Shown here: piece by piece, positions 48,069 to 60,213 of the stretch
Layout of the letters: the number at the start of each line of letters is the position of its first letter
Position numbering within the stretch: position 1 is the stretch's first letter
Assembly (NCBI GenBank): GCA_031841125.1
Contig: CM063113.1
Coordinates: 57,405,211 to 57,469,210, forward strand
DNA: 64,000 nt
Direction of reading: 5' to 3'
Source of the DNA: Acanthococcus lagerstroemiae
Taxonomy: Eukaryota > Arthropoda > Insecta > Hemiptera > Eriococcidae
Position numbers and translations under genes: made by a program
Notes under the pieces: model-generated
Databases searched by the model: none
Told to the model about the DNA's origin: nothing
What the model saw: only the letters and a program-made list of their open reading frames with translations

Positions 48069-48776
48069 AATTGAGTATGCTAGTTCCATAGGTAGACTTC
48101 TCCGAATTTAGGGAAATTGAGTTACCTAAGTATCGTTTCGGTTACTGTACAACACTGCCTACAACGTGACGTCATCGATTTTCAAAAAACAACAGAAGCG
48201 CTCCAGTATGCAAACGAAAATTGGTTTAGAATCATAGGTAGACTTATCCTATGGAGAAGTCTGGGTCTGACACGATTATTGTTTTGTTTACAAAACTGTG
48301 TTTTTGATAATGAATTATTGTCATCGTGTACTAATGTAAAACAATTAGTAGTCTTTTCTTTTCAATTATTGCTCAATTTTTTATAACTATATCGCAAAAA
48401 CTGAATCATGTTGCGTTTTCATTTTTTGTGTATTGATAATAAAAATGTCTCATTTTGAAAGGTGATAACAACTGATAATAAATTTCCATGTTATTCCTCT
48501 TTTGCAGCCTTTTATAGCAATAATAAACAAAAATTGATAAGCAATTTCAAAACATCGTGTCAAACCCAGACTTCTCCATCTTTGAACGCCTTTTGAACAC
48601 GAATCGGAGTACTTGAAAAAATTTTCGACCTATATCTTCAATGTGAGCACAAAAAGTAATCCATCGCACCTATATCCAACCATTAAGCCCGAACATTAGC
48701 TGAGAAACAGTTTTTTGCGTTTTCTGGAAAACTAGGTTTTTGGAGAAGTCTACCTATGGAACTAGCATACTCAATT
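48069..48776. mobile_element. TIR element with 35-bp perfect terminal repeats
   Basis: 48069-48103 and 48742-48776 are exact inverted copies (outer end aattgagtatgctagttcc). A second, inner inverted pair carries gagaagtctgggtctgacacg (48255-48278 region; read in two parts) and cgtgtcaaacccagacttctcc (48555-48580 region). The terminal motif ggtagacttct is repeated at the inner pair. The 708 bp have no transposase; the 89-codon frame at 48117-48386 is AT-rich without a domain. No clear target duplication. Confidence 0.8.
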
Positions 48777-48861
48777 ATAGACCTACTAGTTGAAAAATAC
48801 AGAATTCAAACTACATAAATCCCACTGAATATACTCGTACTAAAATCTAAAATGTGCTAGC

Positions 48862-49938
48862 CAGTGTTGTTAGATAAAACCATTTTTTGTCATTTTGTCT
48901 TTTTGTCAGAGGAGCATTTTTTTTGTTATAAGTTTTATCATTTTGTTCCTTTCTTTTTCACGATTTTGTTATGTCTTTACAAAATTATTTCATAATTTTG
49001 TCTTCCTTTGTGTCATGTTCCTTAACATCCCGATGCGCAAAAACCCGCCAGTTACCCGCGGAAAAATAATCTTTTTATAACCCTTTGATTACCTGGGTAA
49101 CGGAAGGTTTTCCGAGGATAACTGACGGGTAACTGCAGGGTTACATGAGTAACTGGTAACATTCTAGTTACCCATATATTCATGCAGTTACCCAGGTAAT
49201 CAAAGGGTTACAAAAAGGTAACTCCTCCGTGGGTAACCGGCGGGTAACTGGTGGGTTTTTGCGCATCGGCTAGTCTACGGTTGCCCTCTGGCCACTGATA
49301 CGATATTCGAAAGGTTAGTTTCTGGAGTCAGGGGTGCAGTGTCTGGGGAGCCAATTTGGCATGCGTACGTCGCCATACACTCCACCAAACATAGTCTACA
49401 ATGACTTGCTACGTCGCTTAGCATATTCTGTTATCAATTATTATGTCCTTTAGCGTAGTTTATCATACGAGTATAACCGTTGACAAAATATCATAACATA
49501 ATTTTTTTTGTCATTTTGTTTTGTCATTGAATTTATTTTTTTTATGTCACTAACAAAATGGTTCTGACAACAAATGATTTAAGGTTTTGTCATATAACAA
49601 AATTTAGAAAATTCAATGTTTGACGCGCTTCTTATCAACTTTGTAGGTAGTTTAATATTGGCACTTACGAAGAAAACACAAAAAACGCTATATTCTCAAA
49701 AAATATCAAGTTTCACAGGAAATGAAAAGGAACAAAGTTGAAGCCCTTGTAATTTCCTTTCAGCTGACACCTATTTCATATCTTCCGGTTGATTTCTTTT
49801 TCTTTTTTCTCCCATAACGCTGTGTGATAAAGTTTTTCAACTTTGCAGGCAAATTACGGCAAACGATAGGCAACCGCCTTAGAGGGAAAAGCCTTATCGT
49901 TACTTCGTCATTTTGTTTTGTTATGTGTAACAACACTG
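48862..49938. mobile_element. hAT-like element, CAGTGTTGTTA termini
   Basis: The termini cagtgttgtta and taacaacactg are perfect 11-bp inverses. The 8-bp target duplication is gtgctagc (48854-48861) and gtgttagt (49939-49946), differing by two C/T changes. The interior (1077 bp) is rich in repeated tttgtcattttg and has no transposase. A 238-bp foldback is nested inside at 49031-49268. Confidence 0.8.
49031..49268. mobile_element. Nested foldback element rich in GTTACCC
   Basis: The outer ends cgatgcgcaaaaacccgcca and tggtgggtttttgcgcatcg are inverses with one mismatch. An inner pair taaccctttgattacctggg (49078 onward) and cccaggtaatcaaagggtta (to 49210) is also exactly inverse. Between and around them gttaccc/gggtaac occurs about ten times in both directions. 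No frame. Confidence 0.8.
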
Positions 49939-50258
49939 GTGTTAGTATCATATTTACGATAGAAATACTACATCGGGAGTAGGAAAGCAGGATCCAAAAT
50001 GAAAATCGCATTTGCTTTCCTTCTATATAGCTAATAAAAAGATAGTTCATGTATATAAAGCTTGTGTTGAGTATGAGTACATCAAAACCAGCTCCTCCTT
50101 TTACCAGAAAATATGAAATACGGAGAGAGGACTGAAGCTCCAGGAGCCATCATACCTTTAGTTCTCTACACCGAAGTCTTAACCAAGTTTTTTCGAAACA
50201 GTCCAAACAAACCATCTGAGGTGAACGCATGAAAGTTCAAATGAATCTGATCAATTTA

Positions 50259-51772
50259 CAGTGGCGTAGCATTAGTGTGTCGAGAGAGGGGGTCTGGTTT
50301 TAACTAAAAAGTGAGGAGTGTTTGATGGGATGCTCAAATTAGAAAACCCGCTGCTTCACGAAGCGGGAACGGGAGTTCAGGACCCCTCCCCAGGGGCCGA
50401 AACTATAGTGGGTATGGGGTTTTGAACCCCCCAATAATTTAACAGTGGGCAAATTTTGAAAATGTTCATTTGAATTTTTCATTTTTTATGAATGTTTTTC
50501 TTTTTTTTCAATTAAAAAACATTTCGGGGGTATGGGGTTTTGAACCCCCCCTCCAATAATTTAACAGTCTGCAAATTTTGAAAATGTTCATTTGAATTTT
50601 TCATTTTTTTATGAATGTTTGTTGTTTTTTTCTTTTTTCAATTAAAAAACATTTCGATTCAAAAATCGGCAATTTTTATATTTTTCAAATTTTATCGTCA
50701 AATTTATAGTTTTTAAAAAACATTTGTCGGCAAACTTTTCTTCTCCACCTCCCCAAACTGAAAGCCAAATTTCGTTCCTGAAAATGGAGTACCCTGGACT
50801 CCTGTCAGAGAATAGTCAGTCAAAAAAGCCGAAGGTTTCAAGCTGAGTATTGAAAGTTATCTGAAAGGTTGAAACAAAACTGAAATCTGGAAGACATTTC
50901 GAAAATCTGAAAGTCGGTAGCAAGCGTTGAATTCCGAATTGTAATGATATTTCGGTTTTTACTAGATTCTCTGTTTGACCTAGATCCTGACATTTGAGAA
51001 AGTTGAACATTTTATCAAAATCTAAAAATTGAAAGCAAAAGACTTATGTGTATTTTCTAAAGTCACAAGCTGAATCCGCTAGTGAATGTTCTATTGTTTA
51101 ATTTACGGGCTTTGGTCCTGGTGAATATAGGAGGGAAATCAAGTCTGGAACAAAAGTGAAAACTCCATGGGTTTTTTCCCATAAGAATGAAACGGAGCTT
51201 GTGGCTTGGATTCCCTTAATCCAATCGACTTGAAACTTTGAACTTTGTATGTAGGTTTTTTTTTTTGATTGATTGATTTTATTGGAACCAATTCAAGAGA
51301 CAAATCAGAGGAAATTCCTAAAAAAAGATCACCAAAAGTAAATAACGACCACCTTAATGTGTGGAGGAAGTTGTGTGTTCCTCTCAAGTATTCTTAACAT
51401 CCTTCCAGCTTACCCTCCCAGACTAGGGTATGCTCATGTGCGTAAATGTGAGTGTTTGGGGGATAAGGTTCCAATCTGCATTTGCAGGAACGAACTATGA
51501 GGGGGGGGGGGAGTGAAACACTCCCAATAATTTGGTAGTCGGCAAATTTTGAGAATGTTCATTTGAATTTGACATTTTCCAAGAACGTTTATTTGTTTGT
51601 TTGTTTATTTTATTTTTTTAATAAAAAAATATTTTGATTGAAAAATGGGCAAATTTTCCAATTTTTAAAATACTTTGTCGGCAAATTTTCCTTCTTCAGC
51701 CCGCCCCTCCCCCAAAAAAACAACTGAAAGTCAAGTTTCATCTCTGCTCCTCCCCCTTTTGCTACGCCACTG
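50259..51772. mobile_element. Long non-autonomous hAT-like element, CAGTGGCGTAGC termini
   Basis: The termini cagtggcgtagc and gctacgccactg are perfect 12-bp inverses, flanked by tcaattta (50251-50258) and tcaatttg (51773-51780), an 8-bp duplication with one mismatch. It is the long relative of the short MITEs listed. Inside, a 118-bp unit beginning ggtatggggttttgaacccc at 50411 is repeated at 50529 and, diverged, from about 51510. G- and C-rich boxes mark each unit. No transposase frame was seen, so it needs an enzyme supplied from elsewhere. Confidence 0.8.
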
Positions 51773-51905
51773 TCAATTTGAATTATTCCTGTTTGGGTCT
51801 GAATAAGTCAATCACCAAAGAGTCCAGGACCTCTCTCCATTGGGCTACGCCACTGTTAATTTGCATGATTCCTGTTGGGGTCTGAATAAGTCAACTACCA
51901 AACTG
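51773..51905. repeat. Two-copy duplication of the element flank
   Basis: caatttgaattattcctgtt with gggtctgaataagtcaa (51774) recurs as taatttgcatgattcctgtt with gggtctgaataagtcaa (51857). The copies are separated by another gctacgccactg end (51844-51855). Confidence 0.7.
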
Positions 51906-51919
51906 ATTCTTGACGGGAC

Positions 51920-53427
51920 GTAACATTCTTACCTCAGTCCAAATGGACTTGACGAGTTTTAATCTTGATTGAATAAACTTATATCAAGTTTTGATCGAGT
52001 CAGATTGTGTTTCATGAAAGTCTGTTGAGTCTTAGGCAGTCTTACCCTCAAAACACAGTCGATACGAAAATTGACTCTTTTATCGACATTCAAACCCCGC
52101 CAACTTCCCGACACAACATTGTGGTCAAAGTTGATACAAAATTCTAGTTACTATGCGGACATCAACTTCTGTATAGAATTGTACATCAAAGTTGATGTAC
52201 AATTCGATCCAAAACTTGATGTCGAGTAAGTCCTAACGTAGGCTGAACATTATTTCCGCCGCCTTAGTAGGTCTAAAGAATCTCAATGTAAGCTGAATTG
52301 ATTGTATCAAATCTTAACCTTAGTTAGTATTAATTATTATTAACCAGGTATAGCCTACATGGCATTAAGTCCTGAATTAAAAAAAAAAATCTCGTGAGAT
52401 TTTGAATGAGTTTAAAGTGTCTAAATGAGTTTAATAAGAGTCTAGAAAGTCTTCGAGAGTGACAGAGGAAATTGAATGAGTTGAAACCCAGACTTGATCA
52501 AGATGCTTTGAGACTTGGTATGACTTTTTGAGTTTCCTTGAGACTTTTCAGAACTTTTCAAAACTCGTTTAGGATCCTCGAAAACTTGTTTCAGATGCTG
52601 TAAGACTTTCCTAGACCGGTTTAAAACTTGCTATAGCTCTTCAAGGTGTATTTACGACTTTAGAGACTCTTCCACACTTGTTCAGGATTTCCTGAAACTC
52701 GAAAAACTTTAGCAGGCTTGTTTGAGACTCTGAGAGACGTTTCCATTCGTGAAGTGTTTCTGACTTCTCTGTATTTCTCCGGGAAGAGCAATGGTTCCCG
52801 CAGCTTCCCGTGTATCCGCATCTGGCTTATTAATCAAAATGGGTAAAATTTTAGTCGAGTTTTCCCAACCACATTATCTACTAGTATCAGGAGCAAACTT
52901 TTGCAACTTCCTCGGGAGGCGATAGCACAATTTCCAAAAGGTCAGGTAAAAAAAGAGGATTATATCATCTTTTGACTGCATATTTGGATCAATCTCGTGC
53001 TCACTCCTCATTTATCTGATTTATTGATTTAGTTTGAGGTTAACGTGCCACTGTTTCGTTCATCAAATTTCTGCTTTCTCTACACCAACTATTGCTAACA
53101 AATCGCGGAAAAAGATTTCCGATTTTCGAGTTATTTCACTACATTATAAGTTATGAGTTAGGCAAAACATCATACACACAAGACACGTTGCTCCATAACC
53201 ATGATACTCGGCACATAATATGAAACACCCAGTAGTTTTCAAAGTCTACTTGAATTTTTAAAGAGCCTAAATGGGTTTGAAGCGAGTCTGAATTAATTTT
53301 GACGAGCCGTAAGAAATCGTATGAGTCTTAGAAGAGTCTGAGTCTGTCTTCAATGCAGTTTTCTGTAATTGGACTGAATTTCATCGAGTTTTAGCGCAGT
53401 CTGAATAATTTTGAAAGCGGATGAGTC
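51920..53427. repeat. GACTT/GAGTCT periodic repeat tracts, mixed orientation
   Basis: 51920-52480 and 53230-53427 mainly carry gagtct and agtctt. 52490-52745 mainly carries gactt and agactc. The steps are near 10-13 bp, as at 5400-7140. The interval 52760-53230 is ordinary AT-rich sequence. Confidence 0.45.
52177..52204. repeat. Short near-perfect palindrome
   Basis: aattgtacatcaa and ttgatgtacaatt are 13-bp exact inverses around a 2-bp centre. Confidence 0.85.
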
Positions 53428-53835
53428 TTGTAATTGCTCTGCGGCCAAGTGGTATTATGCTCGCCTCGCATCCTCGGGATGAGGACTGAGATGCCCGGCA
53501 GAAAGTTAGTGAATATGTTTCATTCTTCCTCCTGCACAGAGCGACTGCAGTATCAATCGAAGTGGATAGATAGCATGCTCTGCAGTCAATTACCGATTCT
53601 CAGGAACAGTATCTGAAGGATCGCAGGACTGGTATTATTTGTGCGCGACTCGTGGGTCGCTTACTAAATGTTGTGAAACACGTGACTCGTAATGATTCAC
53701 ATACGTATAAGTATTCGGCACAGAGAAGGAAGTACTTGGCAAAATATCCCAGCTAATCTGCCATGTAAGCTGTGTGACTGAAACTCACGCGATTATTAAA
53801 CGCTGACATGCCGTACAAGGACTGAAAAGGATGAA
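53428..53835 (+). mobile_element. tRNA-derived SINE, family B, nearly full length
   Basis: The head gctctgcggccaagtggtat resembles an A-box; the B-box region is decayed (actgagatgccc). Body blocks: gagcgactgcagtatcaatc, ggatagatagcatgc, cagtatctgaaggatcgc, ctcgtgggtcgcttact, gtgaaacacgtg and the tail gtgtgactgaaactcacgcg. About 400 bp. It sits inside the periodic GAGTCT region. Confidence 0.8.
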
Positions 53836-53839
53836 TTTT

Positions 53840-55040
53840 AGTGGGCTAAAAAGTCTTCAATTGTTCTAAAGACTACTGAATATATCTTAGCAGAGCCCAA
53901 ATGGATTATAAAAAGCTTGGCGATTTTCTTAACAAGGCCTGAGCTGAAAAAGTCGAAATAGTCATTACAGCATGCAAATGAGTTTTAACTGAATCAGAAA
54001 TGTTTGAAATGCAGTCGTGTAAAATTCTTGCAGCCAGTTGGCAGACTTGGGAAAATCAGGAGCTTTTTTTTTTTTTAATTTCAACAGAAATTCTTCGCAT
54101 TTCAGTCGGAGTTTTCGCTGCTTATACCACCTTCCCTCAAGAAGAAAAAAGAAAAAGAAAAACTGTTTTAAGAACGTCTAAAATTAATTTTAGAGAATAT
54201 CTTGACACATCCTGTGAACCTCTGAATGAATCTCAGCTAAATCAGAATGAGTTTGATGTAGGCCCCATGAGTCTAAGTGAAATTTAACTGAGTAAGTGAA
54301 TCTCAACTGAACCCACAATAATCTTAACATGAATGTAGAAAATAATTCTGATTGGTATTCTACCCAGTAATTCTGACGAGAGGGGGAGAAAAAGGGAAAT
54401 GCCTGCCGTCCGAACTTTATTAGGGGCCGGGATTTTTCATCGTCAGATCTTTTCCTTTTTGATTTTTTGAGTGCAAAATCGTAATTTTTAAAGAGGGCCC
54501 GAGAAAAATCACACGTTCCTGCGGGCTCGGATCTCGACGGCCCTGCTACCCAGAGTCTGGACGAGTTTTAACAAATATGTACTAGATGAGTCTCGGCAGC
54601 TAGGGTTCAAGTTAGTCAGCCATGGAAAAATTTCGATGTATATCTTATTCATCAGCGTATAATTGGAACTAGTTTTAAATGAATCTGTTGTATGCTAAAA
54701 GTCCAAATGGTATTTTTACAAACCCCTAAAAAGATTGACTGGGGTCAAAATTATAACTTGAAACCCCCTTTCCACCAAAGAAATAGAAAGAAATCTTCGA
54801 AAGATTTCATATACCTACGAGATTTACGATACACAATTTCTCGCTTGTTAATTCTGCTGTTGACAAATACGAGCACGAGACATTGTTTTCGTTCGTCACT
54901 TGGGCGCCCCTCGTTCACCTCCTGAAAAAAGCCTTCCGACGCCGCTGGTTTGGAACTGATTATTTGGAAATTTGAGTGAGCCTTAAATCTTCCATCACAG
55001 AATGAGAATGAGTTTGAACGTAGTAAAACTAAGTTTTCAC
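53840..55040 (-). repeat. GAGTCT-type degenerate repeat and AT-rich sequence
   Basis: gagtct, tgagtc and aatgagt motifs at irregular short spacing, fading after about 54620. The 95-codon plus-strand frame 54000-54287 is Lys-, Glu- and Ser-rich with no domain and is probably a by-product. Confidence 0.35.
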
Positions 55041-56724
55041 AGTCATTTCCCGACTGAATAAAAGGTTTTGAAATTTATATTCTGATGAAAAATGAATAAG
55101 TCATCCATCTGTATGCTGAAAACTTGACTTTGCCTGCTTTCTGCTCAAAAACAATTTTACAAAACACCACAAACTTACCAATTTTTCAGCCTTCATTTTT
55201 CGGGTTATGCTTCTGATTTCGAGGTTTCGGATCTCCACGCGACACATAATTTCCGCCTAGAAACAATTACCGAAAAATTAGTTAGCTACCTCATTTTATG
55301 ATTTACAAGTGTCGCATTAGGTGCGACTTCCATAACACACCTATCATGATTCGGGTACCCCAGTATTTTATCAGGTATCCTGATAGTATCGTACCTTGAG
55401 ACTTTTATTAATTTCCTCAGAAATGTTGCACGATTGAAAAATGGAGTGTACACCCCTCACGACCTCGCTGGATTCTAATACGGAGAGTGTCTCGAGGTGA
55501 CACGAGATAAGAGTACCTAATCTTCAGGAGTCTCTCAGCCTGTCATCCACCAGAAAGTGTATTTAGAGGAAGAGTCGGAGATTATGTCAGTCATTCCCGA
55601 TTATTACGTGTCATATCTACAAGACTCCAACACTTACAAATCGCTAAATTACATCGATAAGTACTAAAACTCGGGCGATTTTCTCATCGACCAATCAGTC
55701 AGGTTTAAAGTAGTCATCAACCGCGTAAACAGAGAGACACACATTAAAGGAGTTCGAAGCACGGTCGAGGTTACGCACGGGCACAGTTTTTCGGCGTAAA
55801 TCCGTGTACCAATTCCAAAAACGTTCCGAGTGAAAGTAAACGCGCCTTTTATTTCGTGGGAATGGAAACAATCGATGGTTAACGATCGTCATCGTGTCAT
55901 CGACGTAATATGGGCGACTCTTTTCGTAAGTCCGAGCGAGCAGTTCCCGTCGAAGTTATTCGCTCGCCGTAACAGTCGCGTGTGACAACTGACAAGTGCA
56001 TCGCGAAACCGGGTACTTACACAGTAAGTGCGGTGTGTAGCTCGTGTGGAAACAAAGAACTGCTGGAAATGCGAAATGAGGTGAGTACTAGAAATTTATA
56101 GAATATAATGTAGAAACAGGGACAAAATAAGGGGGCACGGGACAGCTTGCCTCTAAAAGCCTCCGTCGGAGTCGGGAAATTGCAGTAGATAGTTCAAAAG
56201 TCGGGAAAATCCAACAAGTCAAAAGAATTCTGTATGTAGGGTGAGCTTCACTGAAGCTAGCATAACAGCCGAAAGCGCTCTGAATTACAGAAGAAATAAA
56301 TTGTGAATTGGCACACCCTAAATACAGAATTTACCAAGTTCATTCACACATAGATACGAAAGTCAATTTTTTAATTTTTTTTATCAATACAAAAAATTTG
56401 ATACTTCGGAATTTTGAGTTGAGTCAGTTGGAGATTTAACTTATATTTGCCTCCCCCCCCCCGCACCTCCAGAAAAACTCTGCTATTGATACACAGTAAC
56501 AATTTCCTTTGTTTTTGCGACAATGTAACAGAAATAATTTTGTTACAAAGTCGCACTTTTGTGACGAACTTGCTTCACTCTAATTTGTCGCAATTTGACT
56601 ACAGCACAATTTGTCATTCACCATTTAGCAAATTTATGAACTACAATTTTTGTGACTATGTAGCAGAAATCTTGATAAGTGTGACAATGAAACAAAGAAT
56701 TTTGTTACAAGATTTCCCGTTTGC
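55041..56724. other. Non-coding; unique CpG block 55370-56090
   Basis: The 55370-56090 part is non-repetitive and CG-bearing. It ends in atgcgaaatgag|gtgagtact at 56069-56089, an ATG followed 12 bases later by an excellent 5' splice site. This could be the 3' edge of a first exon, although upstream promoter motifs are not decisive. The rest is AT-rich with a C10 tract at 56453-56462. Confidence 0.3.
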
Positions 56725-57920
56725 ACATCGGGCTCCAGCGCCTCCAATATGCGCGTCCATGGCATTGTATCGAAAGCATTTTGTATGTCAAGGCTGACGG
56801 CTGCACCGAACTGAAGCTTTTGGATCACTGACTGTGCCAGTATCTTCAGCTTCCCGACGGCATCAATTGTCGATCTTCTAGCTTGGAACCCATACTGGTT
56901 GGCGCTCAACGCGCGCCTTCCCAGAAGTGTTTCTCCAGTCTGTTTGCGATTATCCTCTCAAAAATCTTGACAACTGTGTCCAGCAAACATAACGGCCGGT
57001 GTGACGCTAGCCTGCCGACTGGTTTTCCTGGCTTCGGCAACAGCACCAGGCGAGCTATTTTCCATCTGGCTGGGAATACTGCTCCGCTTAAGGCTGCATT
57101 GAAGACTACAGTCAGTATTTCCGGGTCGGCCGGATGGATGGCGTACCACACACTATTTGGTATCCCATCTGGTCCCGGCACCTTCTTCGCTTTCGTACGT
57201 ATTCTGTCTACTACCGCGTCGATTTCCGCTGCCATCAGTGGTGGTACGGCGTCCACTTCCAGAGGTGTATCTATCGGTGCTGGACGTCTGTTCCACAGTT
57301 CCCGACTCCATACGCTCAATTATGGGAGGGTCCCGACCTTCTTCATCACTATTCGATAGGGTTTTCCAAAAGGGTCATCCTCCAATTGGCTGCACAGCTC
57401 TCTCCAGCATCTCAGCTTGCTGTGCCAGAACGCAGTCTTCACGTTTTTCCGAGCACGCTGGTATTCTTCGGCCACCAGTTGCACCTCCTCTCGGTCACGT
57501 GTACGCTGATATCTTCTGCGCAACCGACTGGCCTCGGACTTCAGATGGCAATGTCCGCGTTCCACCAATATGTCTCTCCTTTTTTCCTCAGCGGACCACG
57601 GCGGGGCATTACGGCATCGCAGACGTGGGCTACTCTTTAGTGTAGCTTCTCAGCCGCCTCTTATGCGTTCTCACTATCTTCTGCCTCTTCTCTACCCCAG
57701 CTGCTGACTAGCAAGGCTGCTTTTAGCTTATCCTTGTCCAAATTGCTAGTCGCCCATCTTCTCAGCTTCCTGGGAAATTTTACATCTACGTTACCTAGAT
57801 AAGTACGCGGTACAATGACTGTGGAAACAAGGATCACGTATGAATTACGCATATGCAGTGTAGCTGTAGGGTCGCTGCAAGAGAAACTTGGTTGGACATC
57901 TACGTTACCTAGATGTGTGA
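56725..57920 (-). mobile_element. R1-like LINE fragment (linker and N-terminal half of RT)
   Basis: From high to low coordinates on the minus strand: a linker with FPRKLRRWATSNLDKDKL (about 57775-57720), AVMPRRGP, SEASRLRRRYQRTRDREE (about 57540-57490), ARKNVKTAFWHSKLRCWREL, PFGKPYRIVMKK; then RT: KKVPGPDGIPNSVWYAIHP (about 57180), ARLVLLPKPGKP (57050), HRPLCLLDTVVKIFERIIANRLE (split; about 57005-56950), then NQYGFQARRSTIDAV (56900) and VSLDIQNAFDTMPW with the first catalytic Asp (56800-56760). The palm stops there. Frames change near 57320 and 56910. The catalytic YADD half and tail are missing here; tails of the same kind lie at 9505-10430 and 36440-37085. Confidence 0.9.
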
Positions 57921-60213
57921 TGGCTACTTCGCCTTTTATGAAAATTCGTAGCGGTGTGTCGGCGGTAGTGTATGCGTCTCCACCACTACATATGTTAAGG
58001 GTACAGTGAGTCCATGCTTCTACGTATTACCATTTTTTAGCGGTAAGACGTCGTAAGAATTCCTGTTGAGTAGTGGTAACGCCGCTGTACCACGCCGACG
58101 TGATTCCCATTACAAAATCGTGATTTTAGCAGTGAAATGTTCAACGGGTAGTATGACTACCCTTATGCGCACTCAGAGTGCGTTAATCGTCGCATTAACA
58201 GCTTCGACGATGAAAACCTTTTTTGAAGAAAATTTTATGCAAAATATTTTTAGTCTGATGTATTTTTGTAGTAAAACGTTTCATTGCGGAGGAAAATCGA
58301 GAAAAAGAAGAATTATTATTAACAACCACACGTTTTCATGTCCCTAGCGGGAAGCTCCACCGGTAGGGATGGTGGACTTTCAGAGCACGTTAAGGGAAGC
58401 ATTTTAAACATCTTTCGGCCGTCAAACCTTTGATAGAAATTTTTTTCCTTTTCACAGTGTATTTTTTACTGTAATTCTCCTGGGTGATATATATTTTGTG
58501 TTGATAACACGTTGCTACAGCCAACTTTAGTTAGAAAACTGAGTTTGTTTCAGGACACTACGATGGAACATTTCCTCTATTCGAGTATTTTTCTCAAATC
58601 TGATGAGGTGCGAGCGGGTAGGTCACTGATGTAGGGGGTAAAGGAGGTTTATCATTACCATCTCAAAGGGGAAAAATTACGCTAGTGTTCTTAGTTATAG
58701 AGAAAGCAAGCGGTTACTGCAATTTTCTGGTTATTCAGAGATTCACCCTAATACATATTTTCTTAATCGCCTTGTCACTCTTTATTACCGTGTCGCGTGT
58801 GCTCACCTAAATTTTATTCTCATACTACCCCTCCTCCACTCTACTATATCGTTCCATGGTGAGACCACAGGGTCGGCCCTTCCCAACGCGTTCCTGTCAT
58901 TGCGGAATCGCCGGGTCTCACACTACCCGGTGCCCAACTAGTCTCCCCGGCGGTCCAGCCGGGTCGGATAGCCCGGGAATTGCGACATGCTCTACAGGTA
59001 TTCGGCGCAATTTCTGTACGGTCACAGTTGCCCGATTATAGGTCAACGAAGTCGCTAACGGACGTCCGATTTACCGAAAAATAAAAAAGTAAAACACTGT
59101 AATTTTCCGATATTAACCGGCGTCTAACGACCTTGTAAATTCCGACCGTGCTCGTTTTAGGTTGCATTCGAGCGTGCGGAAAGAATCCGCTGGTAGCATC
59201 CCATCATCGATAAGTATCTATTATTTCTTCTTCGGTTTCAGCCATCAGAATTTTTATTCAAACTGTACCCAACTGCGCCTGGTAATATGTAAATTGCGGA
59301 CCTCGTTACGCGAATGCGTGGACTTACGTAATTTGCGCCTAATGGGCAGTTTTTGACGACTGCATTCCGTCGTAATATTTTCAATATTACGAGCGCGCGA
59401 GCGAGAGAAGGAACACGCGGTATAATAAGTATCGATATAATAAATATCGGCGCGTGAAAGTACATAGGCTATATTTACACGAGAGCGTAGCTGATATTTT
59501 GCAACAATGCTCCTCGGACCTGTTTTTTGAGGAACTGGTTTCGCGGCGCGCGGCTCATCTTCCAGATTCTCAGCGTGATTAATGATAACGGGAGTATTCG
59601 CGAGCCTACCGAGTACACGAAGGGCATCGGGGCGCCTTCATTGCGAGATTGTAAATTACGCGTCGTATTTTACGACCATAATCGAACGAAACGGTGTGAC
59701 GAGCTCGTTATCGCGAATCAACGTTTATTGGCATTTAAAAGGGCATATCTCGCATCATTAGTACGCCAGCCAGCGGTTCCAGCCGCTCCAGCGGTTCGGC
59801 TGCAGATGACGAATGTGCTCGTGTGCTTGTCGCGGGGCCGGGACGGTCGTCGTTTCGCAAGGCGATCAGTGACTTGCATCGCCAGTTCGGGGTCTCTATC
59901 GCACAAAAATGTACCCACAGGTATTTCAATTTTATTGTGTCCCACCATTCCCGGTGGCTTCAGACACGAAGAAGGTGGACTTGCTTCTAAAGATCGCTGT
60001 AACAGCTCAGCGAGAGCACCGAGTTGATCTTGAGGTTCTCTCTCCAGATCTGTGGACGTATGCGGGAAAAGTTCAAGGTTAAAATGAATGTTAATCCGAG
60101 CTGCACAGAGTGATTAATGATATAGCTATGAAATGATGTTGGTCTGTGTAGGAAGGAAAATGCCTTTACAAGTGACTTCGTTATTTCCTTCGCTGATCAT
60201 TCTGGCAAAGCCC
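57921..60213. other. Non-coding; unique CpG blocks
   Basis: 58860-59040 is GC-rich. 59040-60010 is CpG-bearing and non-repetitive; its 166-codon plus-strand frame (59527-60027) has no domain and is mirrored by 60-76 codon frames on the other strand. No gene called. Confidence 0.3.

Noticed and set aside
57134..57645. Two plus-strand frames of 160-170 codons
   Set aside because: They are antisense to the R1-like LINE on the minus strand, whose motifs are unmistakable.
59527..60027. 166-codon plus-strand open frame
   Set aside because: Arg-rich without any motif, mirrored by frames on the opposite strand; probably a by-product of low stop-codon density in CpG-rich DNA.
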